A stretch of 64,000 nt of DNA, taken from positions 3,045,785 through 3,109,784 of the forward strand of contig NZ_CP076326.1 in the NCBI RefSeq assembly GCF_018771565.1. Reading direction: 5' to 3'. Position 1 is the stretch's first letter, and each line of letters opens with the position of its first letter. The stretch comes from Thermoflexus hugenholtzii. GTDB taxonomy: Bacteria > Chloroflexota > Anaerolineae > Thermoflexales > Thermoflexaceae. Below, piece after piece: positions 24,694 through 34,351 of this stretch. Below the pieces are notes generated by a model that saw only the letters and a program-made list of their open reading frames with translations, made no database searches and was not told where the DNA came from. The position numbers and the translations under genes were made by a program.

Positions 24694-25637
24694 ACTTGCC
24701 CCTCCTCTCCGTGATCATCCCCAACTGGAACGGCGCCGCGCATCTGCCGACCTGCCTGGAGGCGCTGCGCCGACAGACGTATCCCCACCGGGAGATCCTG
24801 GTGGTGGACAACGGCTCGACCGACGGCTCCCTCTCCCTGCTCGCTCGCTACCCCGAGGTGCGGGTCCTGGCGCTGGGGCGCAACCGGGGTTTCGCCGGGG
24901 CCGTCAACGCCGGGATCCGGGCTGCCCGCGGGGAGATCCTGGTCCTCCTGAACAACGACACCGAGGCGGCGCCGACCTGGCTCGAAGCGCTGGCAGCGGC
25001 CTTCGCGCGCCATCCCGACGCCGGGCTGCTGGCCTCCAAGATCCTGCTCTTCGACCGGCGGGAGGTCTTCCACTCCGCCGGCGATTACTACCGGGTGGAC
25101 GGCATCCCGGGCAACCGGGGGGTCTGGGAGCCGGACGTCGGGCAATACGACCGGGAGGAGGAGGTGTTCTCCGCCTGCGGGGCGGCGGCCGCCTATCGGC
25201 GGGCGCTCCTCGAGGACATCGGGCTCTTCGATGAGGATTTCTTCTATTCGTGCGAAGATGTGGATCTGGCCTGGCGGGCCCAGATCGCCGGATGGAACTG
25301 CTGGTATATCCCCGATGCGGTGGTCTACCACAAGCTCAGCGCCACCGGCGGCGGCCCCATCGCCAGCTTCTACGACGGACGCAACTTCCTCTATTTGATC
25401 GCGAAGGACTACCCCCTGGGGTTGCTGCGCCGGTTCTGGCCGCGCGTCCTCCGGGCGCAGCTGCGCCTCGCCGGCGAGGCGCTGCGGGCGTGGCGGGGGG
25501 CGGCCGCCCGGGCGCGTCTTCGGGGGATGCTCGTGGGCCTCCTCACCTGGCCCCGGGTCGCCCGCAAACGCCCTCAGGTCTTCGCCCGCCGCCGCCGCTC
25601 CGATGCGGAGCTGCTCGCCCGACTGCGCCCGGATTGA
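24690..25637 (+). CDS. Glycosyltransferase family 2 (rhamnosyltransferase-like)
   Basis: ATG 24690 overlaps the rfbD stop in an ATGA arrangement, giving 315 residues. The GT-A fold is visible: SVIIPNWNGAAHLPTCLEAL, VVDNGSTDGS, GFAGAVNAGIRAARGE, the metal site NNDTEA and the DEDFFYSCEDVDLAWRA motif of the GT2 rhamnosyltransferase-like group. The C-terminal 70 residues are basic and amphipathic, suggesting membrane contact. Pairing with rfbD suggests transfer of rhamnose, but the acceptor is unknown. Confidence 0.88.
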   Translation: MNLPLLSVIIPNWNGAAHLPTCLEALRRQTYPHREILVVDNGSTDGSLSLLARYPEVRVLALGRNRGFAGAVNAGIRAARGEILVLLNNDTEAAPTWLEALAAAFARHPDAGLLASKILLFDRREVFHSAGDYYRVDGIPGNRGVWEPDVGQYDREEEVFSACGAAAAYRRALLEDIGLFDEDFFYSCEDVDLAWRAQIAGWNCWYIPDAVVYHKLSATGGGPIASFYDGRNFLYLIAKDYPLGLLRRFWPRVLRAQLRLAGEALRAWRGAAARARLRGMLVGLLTWPRVARKRPQVFARRRRSDAELLARLRPD

Positions 25638-25690
25638 CGTTCCCGCTCCCGCAGGGGACAATCCCTCTGAACCCCTGAGCGAGGGATGCC

Positions 25691-27064
25691 ATGCGCAAAC
25701 TCGGGATCGCGTTGCTCGTCCTCCTGATCCTGGCCTGCAGCGCGGGGGCGGTGGCCCTGACCTGGACGGCCGCTCAGCGGATGGCCCCACCCACGTGGCC
25801 CACCGCGACGCCCTTGCCTCCTTCCCCCACACGGGTGGAGACCCCCGCGCCTCCTCCCCCCACCACGGCAGCTCCCCGCACGGCAACCCCGGCGGCCTCC
25901 GTCTTCGACACCATCGCCCGGACCGTGGAGGAGATCCGGGGCCTGCGGGCCACCGGGCCCTACACCCGATCCCTGATGACCCAGGCGGAGCTGCGCGCCT
26001 ACCAGGAGCGGAAGTTCGAAAAGGACTACACGCCGGAGGAGGCCCGCCAGGACACCCTCACCCTGGCCGCCTTCGACCTGCTGCCCCGGGATTTCCCGCT
26101 GCGGGATTTCCTGCTGGAGCTTTACACCGAGCAGATCGCCGGCTTCTATGATCCGGACACCAAGCAGTTCTTCGTGATCAGCGAGCAGGGGCAGCCCGGC
26201 ATCCTGGAGCGGGTGACCTTCGCCCACGAATACACCCACCTCCTCCAGGATCAACATTTCGACCTGGTGGCCCTGGGGTTCACGGACGACAAAAGCAAGC
26301 GGCCGAAGGACTTGGACGACGACGCGATGCTGGCCCGGCGGGCCCTGGTGGAGGGCGACGCCACCCTCACGCAGCTGTTCTATCTGAATCGATTGCCCGC
26401 CGCGGAGCAGCGGGAGTGGCTCCGGGCCATCCAGCGCCAGCCCAGCGAGGTCTTCGACCGGGCCCCCCGCGCGATCCGCGAAGAGCTGACCTTCCCCTAT
26501 GAAGCGGGTTTCGCTTTCGTCCAGGCCCTCTACGAGCGCGGAGGGTGGGAGGCGATTGACGCGGCGTTTCGCGACCCGCCCGCTTCCACCGAGCAGATCC
26601 TGCATCCGGAGAAGTTCTGGAGCCGCGAGGCCCCGATTCGGGTGACGCTGCCCCCGCTCACCGACACCCTGGGAAGCGGCTGGCGGATGATCGACGAGAA
26701 CGTCCTGGGGGAGTTCTACCTCCGGGTGGTTCTGGAGGAACGCCTGGACCGCTCCCGGGCGGAGGAGGCGGCGGCCGGCTGGGGCGGGGACCGCTACGCG
26801 GTCTACTGGAACGAGGCCGCCGGCCAGGATTTCCTGGTTCTGGAAGCGGTCTGGGACAGCGAGGACGAAGCCCGGGAGTTCGTGGAGGCCTATCGGGATT
26901 ACGCCACGGCCCGTTACGGGCGCGGCCCGGTTCGGGAAAGCCCCGGACAGGCCCTATGGGCCGGAACGGACGTGTTGTGGCTGGAGTGGAACGGCACCCG
27001 CACCCGCATCTTCCGGGGCCCCACCGAGGAGCTCATCCGTCTCGTCCGGGCGCAGTTTCGCTGA
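25691..27064 (+). CDS. Membrane-anchored putative zinc metallopeptidase (HEYTH)
   Basis: The N-terminal hydrophobic segment (residues 4-24) is followed by a Pro/Thr linker to about 75. The catalytic part contains EQIAGFYDPDTKQFFVIS, then TFAHEYTHLLQDQHFD with a classic HExxH zinc site. ALVEGDATLTQLFY follows about 40 residues later, whose Glu may be the third ligand (gluzincin-like). The C-terminal part contains a duplicated-looking alpha/beta region. Target unknown; the protein should act outside the membrane. Its stop is 7 bases from the next start. Confidence 0.78.
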   Translation: MRKLGIALLVLLILACSAGAVALTWTAAQRMAPPTWPTATPLPPSPTRVETPAPPPPTTAAPRTATPAASVFDTIARTVEEIRGLRATGPYTRSLMTQAELRAYQERKFEKDYTPEEARQDTLTLAAFDLLPRDFPLRDFLLELYTEQIAGFYDPDTKQFFVISEQGQPGILERVTFAHEYTHLLQDQHFDLVALGFTDDKSKRPKDLDDDAMLARRALVEGDATLTQLFYLNRLPAAEQREWLRAIQRQPSEVFDRAPRAIREELTFPYEAGFAFVQALYERGGWEAIDAAFRDPPASTEQILHPEKFWSREAPIRVTLPPLTDTLGSGWRMIDENVLGEFYLRVVLEERLDRSRAEEAAAGWGGDRYAVYWNEAAGQDFLVLEAVWDSEDEAREFVEAYRDYATARYGRGPVRESPGQALWAGTDVLWLEWNGTRTRIFRGPTEELIRLVRAQFR

Positions 27065-27071
27065 GGGAGCC

Positions 27072-28118
27072 ATGGGACTCTCCGAGCGGCCGACGGACAG
27101 CCCGCCGGATCTGTCGATGATCCGGGAAGCTCATCGCATCCTGCGGGAGATCCTCCCGCCCACGCCGGCGCGGACCTTCCCCCACCTGAACCGGCAGCTG
27201 GGGGCGGAGGTCTGGTTCAAGCTGGAGGCCTGGCAGCCCACCGGCTCCTTCAAGGTGCGGGGGGCGCTGGCCCGGATGAGCCGGCTCCGACCAGAGGAGC
27301 GGGCGCGTGGGGTGGTGACCGCCTCGGCGGGCAACCACGGGCTGGCAGTGGCCTTCGCCGCCCGGCTCTTAAGCGGGATCCCAGTCACCGTCTTCGTCCC
27401 GGAGACCGCCGCCCCCAACAAGGTCCGCGCCCTGGAGGCCTTCGGCGTCCATCTGGAGCGGGTGGGCCGGACCTACGCCGAGGCCCACGCGGCCGCCGTC
27501 GCCTTCGCCCGGCATCAAGGAGCCTGTTACCTCCACGCCTATGAGGATCCATGGGTGGTGGCCGGTCAGGGAACCATCGCCCTGGAGCTCATGGAGGCGC
27601 TCCCGGCCCTCGACGCCGTCTTGGTGCCGGTGGGCGGGGGCGGCCTGATCAGCGGGATCGCCCGGGCTTACCAGGCCCTCGCCCCCCGGACCCGGATCAT
27701 CGGCGTGCAGACGGAGGCCTCCCCGGCCCTGGCCGCCTCATTGCGGGACGGACGGCTCTACGAGGACTATCCGGCCGGCCCCACCCTGGCGGACGGCCTG
27801 GCCGGCGGGGTGGGCGCCTGGGCCTACCAGCTGGCGCTTGAGGGGGCGATCCACGAAGTCTTCGTGGTGCGGGAAGAGACTCTCCTCGAGGCCATCGGGT
27901 GGCTGGCGGCCGAGGCCCACCTCATCGTGGAGGGATCCGGCGCCGTCGGCATCGCGGCCCTGTGGGAGACGGGCCCGCGCTGGGCCGGACAGCGGGTGGC
28001 GGTCGTCCTCTCCGGGGGCAATTTAGAGGGGGAGATCCTGTTGCGCGGACTGACGCGCTACCTCGAGAGGCAGACGGAAGATTCGGCGGGTCGATCCTGC
28101 GCTCCTGTCGGGGCGTGA
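27072..28118 (+). CDS. Threonine/serine dehydratase (threonine ammonia-lyase-like)
   Basis: A 348-residue fold-type II PLP enzyme. The PLP lysine is in PTGSFKVRGA, the substrate loop is TASAGNHGLAVAFAA and the phosphate-binding loop is VPVGGGGLISGIA. No ACT regulatory domain follows, so it resembles catabolic or unregulated enzymes (TdcB-like) more than full-length IlvA. It would deaminate threonine to 2-oxobutanoate. GAGGGAG ribosome site; probably co-transcribed with the metallopeptidase and argF genes. Confidence 0.87.
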   Translation: MGLSERPTDSPPDLSMIREAHRILREILPPTPARTFPHLNRQLGAEVWFKLEAWQPTGSFKVRGALARMSRLRPEERARGVVTASAGNHGLAVAFAARLLSGIPVTVFVPETAAPNKVRALEAFGVHLERVGRTYAEAHAAAVAFARHQGACYLHAYEDPWVVAGQGTIALELMEALPALDAVLVPVGGGGLISGIARAYQALAPRTRIIGVQTEASPALAASLRDGRLYEDYPAGPTLADGLAGGVGAWAYQLALEGAIHEVFVVREETLLEAIGWLAAEAHLIVEGSGAVGIAALWETGPRWAGQRVAVVLSGGNLEGEILLRGLTRYLERQTEDSAGRSCAPVGA

Positions 28119-28151
28119 GATTCACACATCGAATCCGGAGGGAAGGGAACG

Positions 28152-29081
28152 ATGGGCTCGCTGCGGCATTTCATCTCGCTGGTGGATTGGGCGCCGGAGG
28201 AGATCGAGGCGCTGATCCTGGACGCCGCGCGGATGAAGGCGGAGTGGAAAGCGGGGGTCCGCCCCACGCCCCTCGCCGGCAAGACCCTGGGGATGATCTT
28301 CCAGAAGCCCTCGCTGCGCACCCGCGTCTCCTTTGAGATGGCCATGCGCCATCTGGGAGGGGACGCCATCTACCTTTCCCCTCAGGAGGTCGGCCTGGGC
28401 CAGCGGGAGAGCGTGGCCGACGTGACCCGGGTGCTCAGCCGCTACGTGGACGCCATCATGGCGCGGGTCTTCGCCCACTCTATCCTGGAGGAGATGGCCC
28501 GCTACGCCACGGTCCCCGTCATCAACGGCCTCTCCGACGATGAGCATCCGTGTCAGGCCCTGGGGGACATGCTCACGGTTTACGAGAAGAAGGGACGCCT
28601 GCGGGGGTTGAAGCTGGCTTTCGTCGGCGACGGCAACAACGTGGCGACCGCCCTGCTTTACATCTGCGCCATGCTGGGGATGGACTTCGCCATCGCCACG
28701 CCTCCGGGCTATATGCTGAAGGAGGCCGTCATCGAACGGGGGAAGGCTTTCGCGGCCCGCAGCGGGAGCCGCCTGCTCTTCACCTACGATCCGGCGGAGG
28801 CGGTGCGGGACGCGGACATCATCTACACGGACGTATGGGCCAGCATGGGCCAGGAGGCGGAGGCGGAGGTCCGGCGTCGGGTGTTCCCGCCCTATCAGGT
28901 CAACGCCGCCCTGGTGGCGAAGGCGCGGCCGGATGTCATCGTGATGCATTGCCTGCCGGCCCATCGGGGCGAGGAGATCACCGATGAGGTGGCCGATGGC
29001 CCGCACTCGGTGATCTTCGATCAGGCGGAGAACCGCCTCCATGCCCAGAAAGCCCTGCTGGTCCGGCTGCTCGCCGGTTAG
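28152..29081 (+). CDS. argF: Ornithine carbamoyltransferase
   Basis: A 309-residue enzyme making citrulline from carbamoyl phosphate and ornithine in arginine synthesis. The carbamoyl-phosphate loop is [11 protein letters not shown] (Leu where many have Thr). [32 protein letters not shown] and the ornithine-specific [15 protein letters not shown] motif are intact. The start has a GGAAGGG site. Its stop overlaps that of the convergent macrodomain gene by a few bases. Confidence 0.93.
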   Translation: MGSLRHFISLVDWAPEEIEALILDAARMKAEWKAGVRPTPLAGKTLGMIFQKPSLRTRVSFEMAMRHLGGDAIYLSPQEVGLGQRESVADVTRVLSRYVDAIMARVFAHSILEEMARYATVPVINGLSDDEHPCQALGDMLTVYEKKGRLRGLKLAFVGDGNNVATALLYICAMLGMDFAIATPPGYMLKEAVIERGKAFAARSGSRLLFTYDPAEAVRDADIIYTDVWASMGQEAEAEVRRRVFPPYQVNAALVAKARPDVIVMHCLPAHRGEEITDEVADGPHSVIFDQAENRLHAQKALLVRLLAG

Positions 29082-29680
29082 GCCGGGGAAGCGGCGGCCT
29101 GTCCCCCGAACCGGGCGTGGAAGGCGGCCTCGAAGGGGCGCAGCGTGGCCTCGTCCAGGATCACCACCCGGATCTCCCGGGGGGGTTCGCCGGGGTGGGC
29201 GGCGGCGAAGGCGGCGATGGTCTCCCAGAAGATCGGAGCCGCCCGCTCCTTCGGGAACCCGAAGATGCCGGTGCTGATGGCCGGCATGGCGATCCGCTCA
29301 TAACCTTGGGCCCGAGCCGCCTCGAGGGTGTTGCGGATCGCCTCCGCCAGCTGTTGCTCCTCCCCGCGGGTCCCTCCGGACCACACCGGGCCGACGGTGT
29401 GGAGGATGGCGCGGGCCCGCAGCCGCCCGGCCCCGGTGATCGCCACGCCCCCTGTGGGGACCGGCCCGTGGCGGCGCACCCACTCGTCGCTCTCCGCCTG
29501 GATCTGAGGCCCGCCTTTGCGGACCAGCGCTCCGGCGACGCCGCCGCCGTGCTGGAGGTAGGAGTTGGCGGCGTTCACCAGCGCGTCCGCCTCCTCCTCC
29601 GTCAGGTCCCCCTGCACCAGGACCACCCGGTGCCCGGAGGGCAGGATGGTCTCCGCGACCGTCCGGTTCCCCTTGCCCAT
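29078..29680 (-). CDS. Macrodomain protein (ADP-ribose / O-acetyl-ADP-ribose binding)
   Basis: From ATG 29680 (GAGG site) the 200-residue protein is a macrodomain: [39 protein letters not shown], the [13 protein letters not shown] strand and the [15 protein letters not shown] loop. These surround the ADP-ribose pocket and are typical of MacroD-type hydrolases. It may remove ADP-ribose from proteins or deacetylate O-acetyl-ADP-ribose. A GTG at 29800 overlapping the upstream aminotransferase stop is another possible start, adding 40 non-conserved residues. Confidence 0.83.
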   Translation of the reverse strand: MGKGNRTVAETILPSGHRVVLVQGDLTEEEADALVNAANSYLQHGGGVAGALVRKGGPQIQAESDEWVRRHGPVPTGGVAITGAGRLRARAILHTVGPVWSGGTRGEEQQLAEAIRNTLEAARAQGYERIAMPAISTGIFGFPKERAAPIFWETIAAFAAAHPGEPPREIRVVILDEATLRPFEAAFHARFGGQAAASPA

Positions 29681-29796
29681 CGCGGCCTCGTCCCGAAGCG
29701 TCCGCGGTTCGCCGGCATCAGGATGGAAGCGGGGGCTGGACGCCGGGTCCATTCTGCACCATCGCTCTCCCGGCGTCCAGCCCTCACGGGTTGCGT

Positions 29797-31149
29797 TCAC
29801 TTCCCGACCGACGTGACCTCCGCCGGGCCGACGGGTTTCCCTTTCCGCAGGACAGCGCGCACGGCGTCGGCGAAGCGGTTGAGAGTCTCGTCCACCACCT
29901 CCGGCGTGTGGGCGGCCGAGGTGAACCAGGGCTCCCGCGGGTCCACCTCGAACATCACCCCGCGCTCATAGCAGGCCAGGCCGATCTCCGCGTAGAGCTC
30001 GATGTCGCTGGACATGGTGTCCCGGTGATCCCGGGGCGTCCCATCGAAGTTCAGGAGGAAGCTGAACATGTTGGGGTGGCCGGAGACGGCGTGGGGGATG
30101 CCGGCCTCGGTCAGGATCTCGCTGATCCCCTTCATTAGCCGCTCGCCGGCCTGGGCCGCCCGCTCCAGGGCGTCCGTGGTCTCCAGGATCTCCAGGGTGG
30201 CGTCGGCGGCGGCGGTGCCCACCACGTTCCCGTTGTAGGTTCCGGCGTGGGCCACCGCCCCGGGCTCGATGGTCATCATGATCTCCCGCTTGCCGCCGAT
30301 GGCGGAGATGGGGAACCCGTTCCCCATAGCCTTGGCGTAGGTGACCAGGTCCGCCCGCACCCCGAAGAACTCCTGGGCCCCGCCCCGGGCGATGCGGAAG
30401 CCCGTTTTCACTTCGTCGAAGATCAGCACGATGCCGTATTCATCGCACAGGCGCCGCAGGAAGGGGAGGAACTCGGGGTGGGGCATGATGGCCGCGCTGT
30501 TGCCCAGCATAGGCTCCACGATGATGGCCGCGATGTCCCCCCACTTGGCCTTCACGGTCCGCTCCACGGCCTCGAAGTCGTTGAAGGGGAGGGTGATGAC
30601 CAGGTCGGCGATGACCCGGGGGATGCCGGAGCTGGCGACGACGGGGATGGGATGGCGGCGGCTCCCCATGGGTTGGCGCTGGGCCATGGCCGTGGAGAAC
30701 AGCAGGTAATCGTGGTGGCCGTGATACTGGCCCTCGAACTTGATCACCTTCTCCCGGCCGGTGTAGGCCCGGGCGATCCGCAGGGCGTGCATGGTCGCCT
30801 CCGTCCCCGAGTTGGAGAAGCGCACCATGTCCACGCCGGTCATGCGGATGATGCGCTCCGCCGCCCGGATCTCCCATTCGGTGGTGGCCGCGAAGATCAC
30901 CCCATCCCGGATGGCCTGGCTTACCCGCTCCACCACCGCAGGGTGGCCGTGACCCAGGATCACCGGCCCGTAGCCCAGGCGGTAGTCGATGTAGCGGTTG
31001 CCGTCCAGATCGTAGATGTAGGGGCCCTCTCCCCGGCTGACCACGATGGTCTGATCATCCCCCCAGTAACGGAAGTTCGAGGTAACCCCCCAGGGCATCA
31101 CCTCCTTCGCCCGGAGAAATCGAGCGCGGGTCTTCGGCCACTGACGCAT
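29797..31149 (-). CDS. Class III aminotransferase, glutamate-1-semialdehyde aminomutase-like
   Basis: A 450-residue fold-type I PLP enzyme. It has YDLDGNRYIDYRLGYGPVIL, the SNSGTEATMHALRIARA phosphate loop, EGQYHGHHDYLL, FDEVKTGFRIA and the PLP lysine in TYAKAMGNGFP. The overall layout matches HemL and its paralogues, but several loops differ and no other heme gene is near. Pairing with a saccharopine-dehydrogenase-like gene 42 bases upstream suggests a separate amino-acid pathway. Substrate not assigned. Confidence 0.82.
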   Translation of the reverse strand: MRQWPKTRARFLRAKEVMPWGVTSNFRYWGDDQTIVVSRGEGPYIYDLDGNRYIDYRLGYGPVILGHGHPAVVERVSQAIRDGVIFAATTEWEIRAAERIIRMTGVDMVRFSNSGTEATMHALRIARAYTGREKVIKFEGQYHGHHDYLLFSTAMAQRQPMGSRRHPIPVVASSGIPRVIADLVITLPFNDFEAVERTVKAKWGDIAAIIVEPMLGNSAAIMPHPEFLPFLRRLCDEYGIVLIFDEVKTGFRIARGGAQEFFGVRADLVTYAKAMGNGFPISAIGGKREIMMTIEPGAVAHAGTYNGNVVGTAAADATLEILETTDALERAAQAGERLMKGISEILTEAGIPHAVSGHPNMFSFLLNFDGTPRDHRDTMSSDIELYAEIGLACYERGVMFEVDPREPWFTSAAHTPEVVDETLNRFADAVRAVLRKGKPVGPAEVTSVGK

Positions 31150-31191
31150 GGGAACCTCCTGATTCTTTTCAGGATGAATGAGAAGCTCGGT

Positions 31192-32331
31192 TCACTCGAT
31201 CAGGATCTCAATCCCCCGGCGGGCCAGCTCCTCGAAGAAGCGCTCCGGGGGGATGGCCCGTTCGGGGGGGACAACGCCTCGCACGGAGATCTCACCCCGA
31301 GCGATCATCTGGACGCCGATGCTCAGGGGAACGCCGATGTTCCGATAGTAGGCGGCCTCCCCGCCCCATACCTCCTGGGGGGGATGTCGGTTGCGCAGCA
31401 CCATGGTGTGGGGGCGGCCGTTCCGGCGGCCGCTCACCTCCACCACCAGCCCGTAGGCCCACACCGGGTTCTCCCGGGAGGCGGGGAGGGCGGCGAGCAG
31501 GCGGGCCACCAGATCGATGGCGGGGTAGGTGCCCCCATCGAGGGGAACAGGGGTGGAAGAGAGCGCGCCCATCTCGTAGAGGGCGCGCATCGCCCGCATC
31601 ACGTGAGGCGGGAAGCAGCCCCGCACCGCGGCGCGGCGCAGGCCCGGGAAGGAGCGTGGCATCGTCCGGGCCTCATCGTGGGGAACGTAATACACGGTCT
31701 GCTCCCCGATCTGCTCATGGAAGCGCACCCGCTTCTCCCCGGAGAAGGGCGGAGCGGGGTGCCATGCCCCGTCCTCCCAGTAGACCATCGCCCGTTCTGG
31801 CTCCTCTGGGTTGAACTCCCAGAGGGTGGTGCGGAGGAGGCCCGGCGAGGGCGCCAGGCAGCGGAAGGCGGCGAAGGCGATCTCCACGGATTCCACCTGA
31901 TCCATGGAACGGGCGGCGTAAGCGGCCATCACGTTGGTGGTGCCGGGGGTGGCGCCCACCCCCGGGATGAACACCATGTTCTTCGAGCGGGCCGCCTCGT
32001 CCAGCTCGAACTGGGCCTCGTCGAAGGCCAGGTCCACCCCGCTGACCCCGGCCTCCACGCAGGCCCGCGTGACCAGCACATCATAGGCGAAGGGGAGGCC
32101 GTTCATCACGACATCGAAGCCCCGGATCAGGCGGACCAGTGCTTCCTCATCCCGCACGTCCAGAGGGACCACCCGGAGGCGGGGGTCTCCGATGTCGCGG
32201 GCGAGGCGTTCCGCCTTGGCGGGATCGATGTCGGCGATCACGATCTCGCGGAAGATCGAGCCGTGCTGGCAGAGGTCCCGTGTGGCCTCCCGGGCCACGG
32301 CCCCTGCTCCACCGAGGGCCAACACGCGCAT
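31192..32331 (-). CDS. Saccharopine dehydrogenase family protein
   Basis: ATG 32331 has a GGGAGG site and gives 379 residues; the longer upstream frame is not coding in style. The N-terminal Rossmann fold starts MRVLALGGAGAVAREATRDL, followed by VIADIDPAKAERLARDIGD and DVVMNGLPFAYDVLVTRACV. IPGVGATPGTTNVMAAYAA is the family loop. It is probably an NAD(P)-dependent dehydrogenase/reductase of an amino-acid adduct, working with the aminotransferase just downstream. Substrate unknown. Confidence 0.82.
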   Translation of the reverse strand: MRVLALGGAGAVAREATRDLCQHGSIFREIVIADIDPAKAERLARDIGDPRLRVVPLDVRDEEALVRLIRGFDVVMNGLPFAYDVLVTRACVEAGVSGVDLAFDEAQFELDEAARSKNMVFIPGVGATPGTTNVMAAYAARSMDQVESVEIAFAAFRCLAPSPGLLRTTLWEFNPEEPERAMVYWEDGAWHPAPPFSGEKRVRFHEQIGEQTVYYVPHDEARTMPRSFPGLRRAAVRGCFPPHVMRAMRALYEMGALSSTPVPLDGGTYPAIDLVARLLAALPASRENPVWAYGLVVEVSGRRNGRPHTMVLRNRHPPQEVWGGEAAYYRNIGVPLSIGVQMIARGEISVRGVVPPERAIPPERFFEELARRGIEILIE

Positions 32332-32790
32332 GGATGCCTCCCAGGCAGGAGAGTGTCCGGATCCGGCAAGCAGGAGAAACCGTGAGAGGCGGAGGGGCAA
32401 GGGGTCAGCAATCCGCAGTGGCCCAAACCGTCCAGAAGTGACAGCGTCGCATGTGAGGGGCGCGGAAGGGATGCTTCCGGCCGCTATGGGAGTGATCCAG
32501 CGCATACGCTATGGGACAGCTCATGGCTCCCTGACCCCCTGCGTGGGGATCCCTGCGTCGCCTTGCCTTTGCTTGCTCAGGCTGAGGCAGCCGCGGCAAT
32601 GCCACACGTTCGGGTCCCTTTGATTTTAACGGGGACTTCCCAAATCGGGTAGTCCCCTTATCCAGCTCTCGTTTCAAAGGTCTTCGGATCTCAGGGAGCT
32701 GGGGCTCTGGACCGAAGTGGCTCTTTGCTTTGCTCGCAGGGGTCATGGCGAATCGCGCTTTTCAGTTCATCCGTTGGGCCTTGCTACATC
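32332..32790. other. Gene-free stretch between the saccharopine-dehydrogenase-like gene and the RHS cassettes
   Basis: Short frames exist on both strands but none has family-like sequence or a good ribosome site. A poly-A/T-containing segment near 32620-32660 is less GC-rich than the surroundings. This is probably the eroded far end of the RHS locus. Confidence 0.4.
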
Positions 32791-33246
32791 CTACACCGTC
32801 TCCAGCCATCGCTTGCTGGGATCGGTGTAGCGCAACGGGTTGTTGGAAACGTAAGCATACCGGTTCAGCGCCAGGGGATCCCCCGGCTCTGGCACCAGAG
32901 AATCCGGCTGCAGGAAGCGACCCAGGATGGGATCATAGAAGCGGGCCTTGTAGTCATACAAGCCAAGAGAAGCCTCCCACCGCTGGCCGGTGAATCGGTG
33001 GTCGGTGGGCCAAACCCCGCCCTCAAACCGAATCGTCCCATACGGAAGATACCGCGTGCCCCCCGCGATACTCCCCCTCTGCGCCAGCACGGTGACGCTG
33101 CCCAGATGGTCCCCCACCGCGGCGTAGACGGCGCTTCCCTCCCGCACGGCCACCCTCTCGCCGCTCAGCCGGTGGACCTTCCGCGCCACCCCGCCCCGGA
33201 CCTCGTCGCGTTCATCCACGGCCACGGTGCGGAGGCCCGCCCATCG
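32791..33246 (-). pseudogene. RHS core fragment without toxin tip (displaced cassette 4)
   Basis: The minus-strand frame matches the end of the long RHS protein from about the VREGSAVYA segment onward: GDHLGSVTVLAQ, TRYLPYGTIRFEGGVWPTD, RFTGQRWEASLGLYDYKARF and RFLQPDSLVPEPGDPLALNR, then NNPLRYTDPS. It ends after only RWLETV, so no toxin domain remains. There is no proper start (GTG 33225 at best). It is best read as a remnant of a recombined rhs C-terminal cassette, downstream of immunity candidate 3. Confidence 0.75.
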
Positions 33247-33300
33247 CCGTGGAACAGTTTGATTGTTAAGGTGCTCCTCTAAAATGAGTCTTGCCAGGCC

Positions 33301-34350
33301 CTATGAATCCCTCCTCACTTCCACCCACTCAAAATGCGGATTGTCCCGCCCGGCAAACTCCGCCAGCGCCTGGTCCAGCTCGTCGGGGATCTCGTTGAAT
33401 TCCAGGCGCACCTTTTTCCCCCCGGCCTGTTTCACTTCCTCCACGGCCGCCTGCCGGATGGTCTCCACTGCTATCTGCCGTTGCTCCGGTGTCAGGGCTT
33501 CCCAGGGGATAGAAATATGCTTGACCCGTGTGCCGTCGTCCAGCACCAGGGTCACCCCCAGGATCTGCTTCAAATAGGCGGCCAGCTCGGCATCCGAGAT
33601 CGGAGACCTGGCCTGTGTCCGTCGGACGGTCAGCCCCGGGATGATAAAGGGGGCCTTACAGGTGACCTGGAGCCCGTGCCGGCGGAAGTAGTCCTTGACC
33701 TGTTGGCGAAGGCGCTGGGCTTCCTCCTCGCTGGGGGCCACGAAGGTGGGCGAGAGCTGGTGGAAGACACCCCCGTCAGGAAGGAGTTCGGTTTTGTAGC
33801 CAGGGATGTTCAGCAGAAGGTCCTGGCCATATTTTTCCACGTAGGCCGGGCTGAAGAAGTTGGCCCAGGAGATGTGCTGGAGGCGGAGGCGGGAGACCGC
33901 CCTTGTATCCCACTCGCCCCAGTTTCCTTCCACCTCGCCGTAGGTGGGGCGGGCCAGGGGATACAGCGCCCGGGCGATGGCCAGCAACCGCTGGGCGAAA
34001 GGTTCCACCAGATGCCGCTCATCCTGAAACTGGAAATCCAGCAACCCCCCCAGCTGTAGCTTATTCCCTCCGCCATCACCTTCATGATATTCATCGAACC
34101 CGAAATCAGCGTTCAGTTTCCCCCAGTCCACAAAGGCGATGCGATGGCTGATGCTGGATTTGAAAGTCTCAAACCTGTATCGTTCTTGCTGGAAGATTTC
34201 CTCCCAAGTGTCCTCAGCGAGGGGCTCCAAGGTGTAGTGAGCCAGCAGGAGGATGCCGTGAGCCTGAAGCACGCGAGCCCAGGCGACGACATCTTCGACC
34301 GCCGTGGCGGCGCAGTTCCAGAAGCAGAGATCCACCCGGATGTGACGCAT
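33301..34350 (-). CDS. Putative immunity protein for RHS cassette 3
   Basis: A 349-residue soluble protein starting one base after the stop of the cassette-3 toxin. There is no signal peptide or membrane segment. ISWANFFSPAYVEKYGQDLL and FHQLSPTFVAPSEEEAQRLR faintly recall type VI immunity proteins of the DUF3396 group, which is a weak eye-match. The position immediately downstream of a toxin tip is the main argument for immunity. It is unusually large for such a role. Confidence 0.6.
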   Translation of the reverse strand: MRHIRVDLCFWNCAATAVEDVVAWARVLQAHGILLLAHYTLEPLAEDTWEEIFQQERYRFETFKSSISHRIAFVDWGKLNADFGFDEYHEGDGGGNKLQLGGLLDFQFQDERHLVEPFAQRLLAIARALYPLARPTYGEVEGNWGEWDTRAVSRLRLQHISWANFFSPAYVEKYGQDLLLNIPGYKTELLPDGGVFHQLSPTFVAPSEEEAQRLRQQVKDYFRRHGLQVTCKAPFIIPGLTVRRTQARSPISDAELAAYLKQILGVTLVLDDGTRVKHISIPWEALTPEQRQIAVETIRQAAVEEVKQAGGKKVRLEFNEIPDELDQALAEFAGRDNPHFEWVEVRRDS

Positions 34351-34351
34351 C

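Noticed and set aside
32405..32746. A 113-codon minus-strand frame between the saccharopine-dehydrogenase-like gene and the RHS remnants
   Set aside because: Basic, low-complexity sequence with no family resemblance and no supported start.
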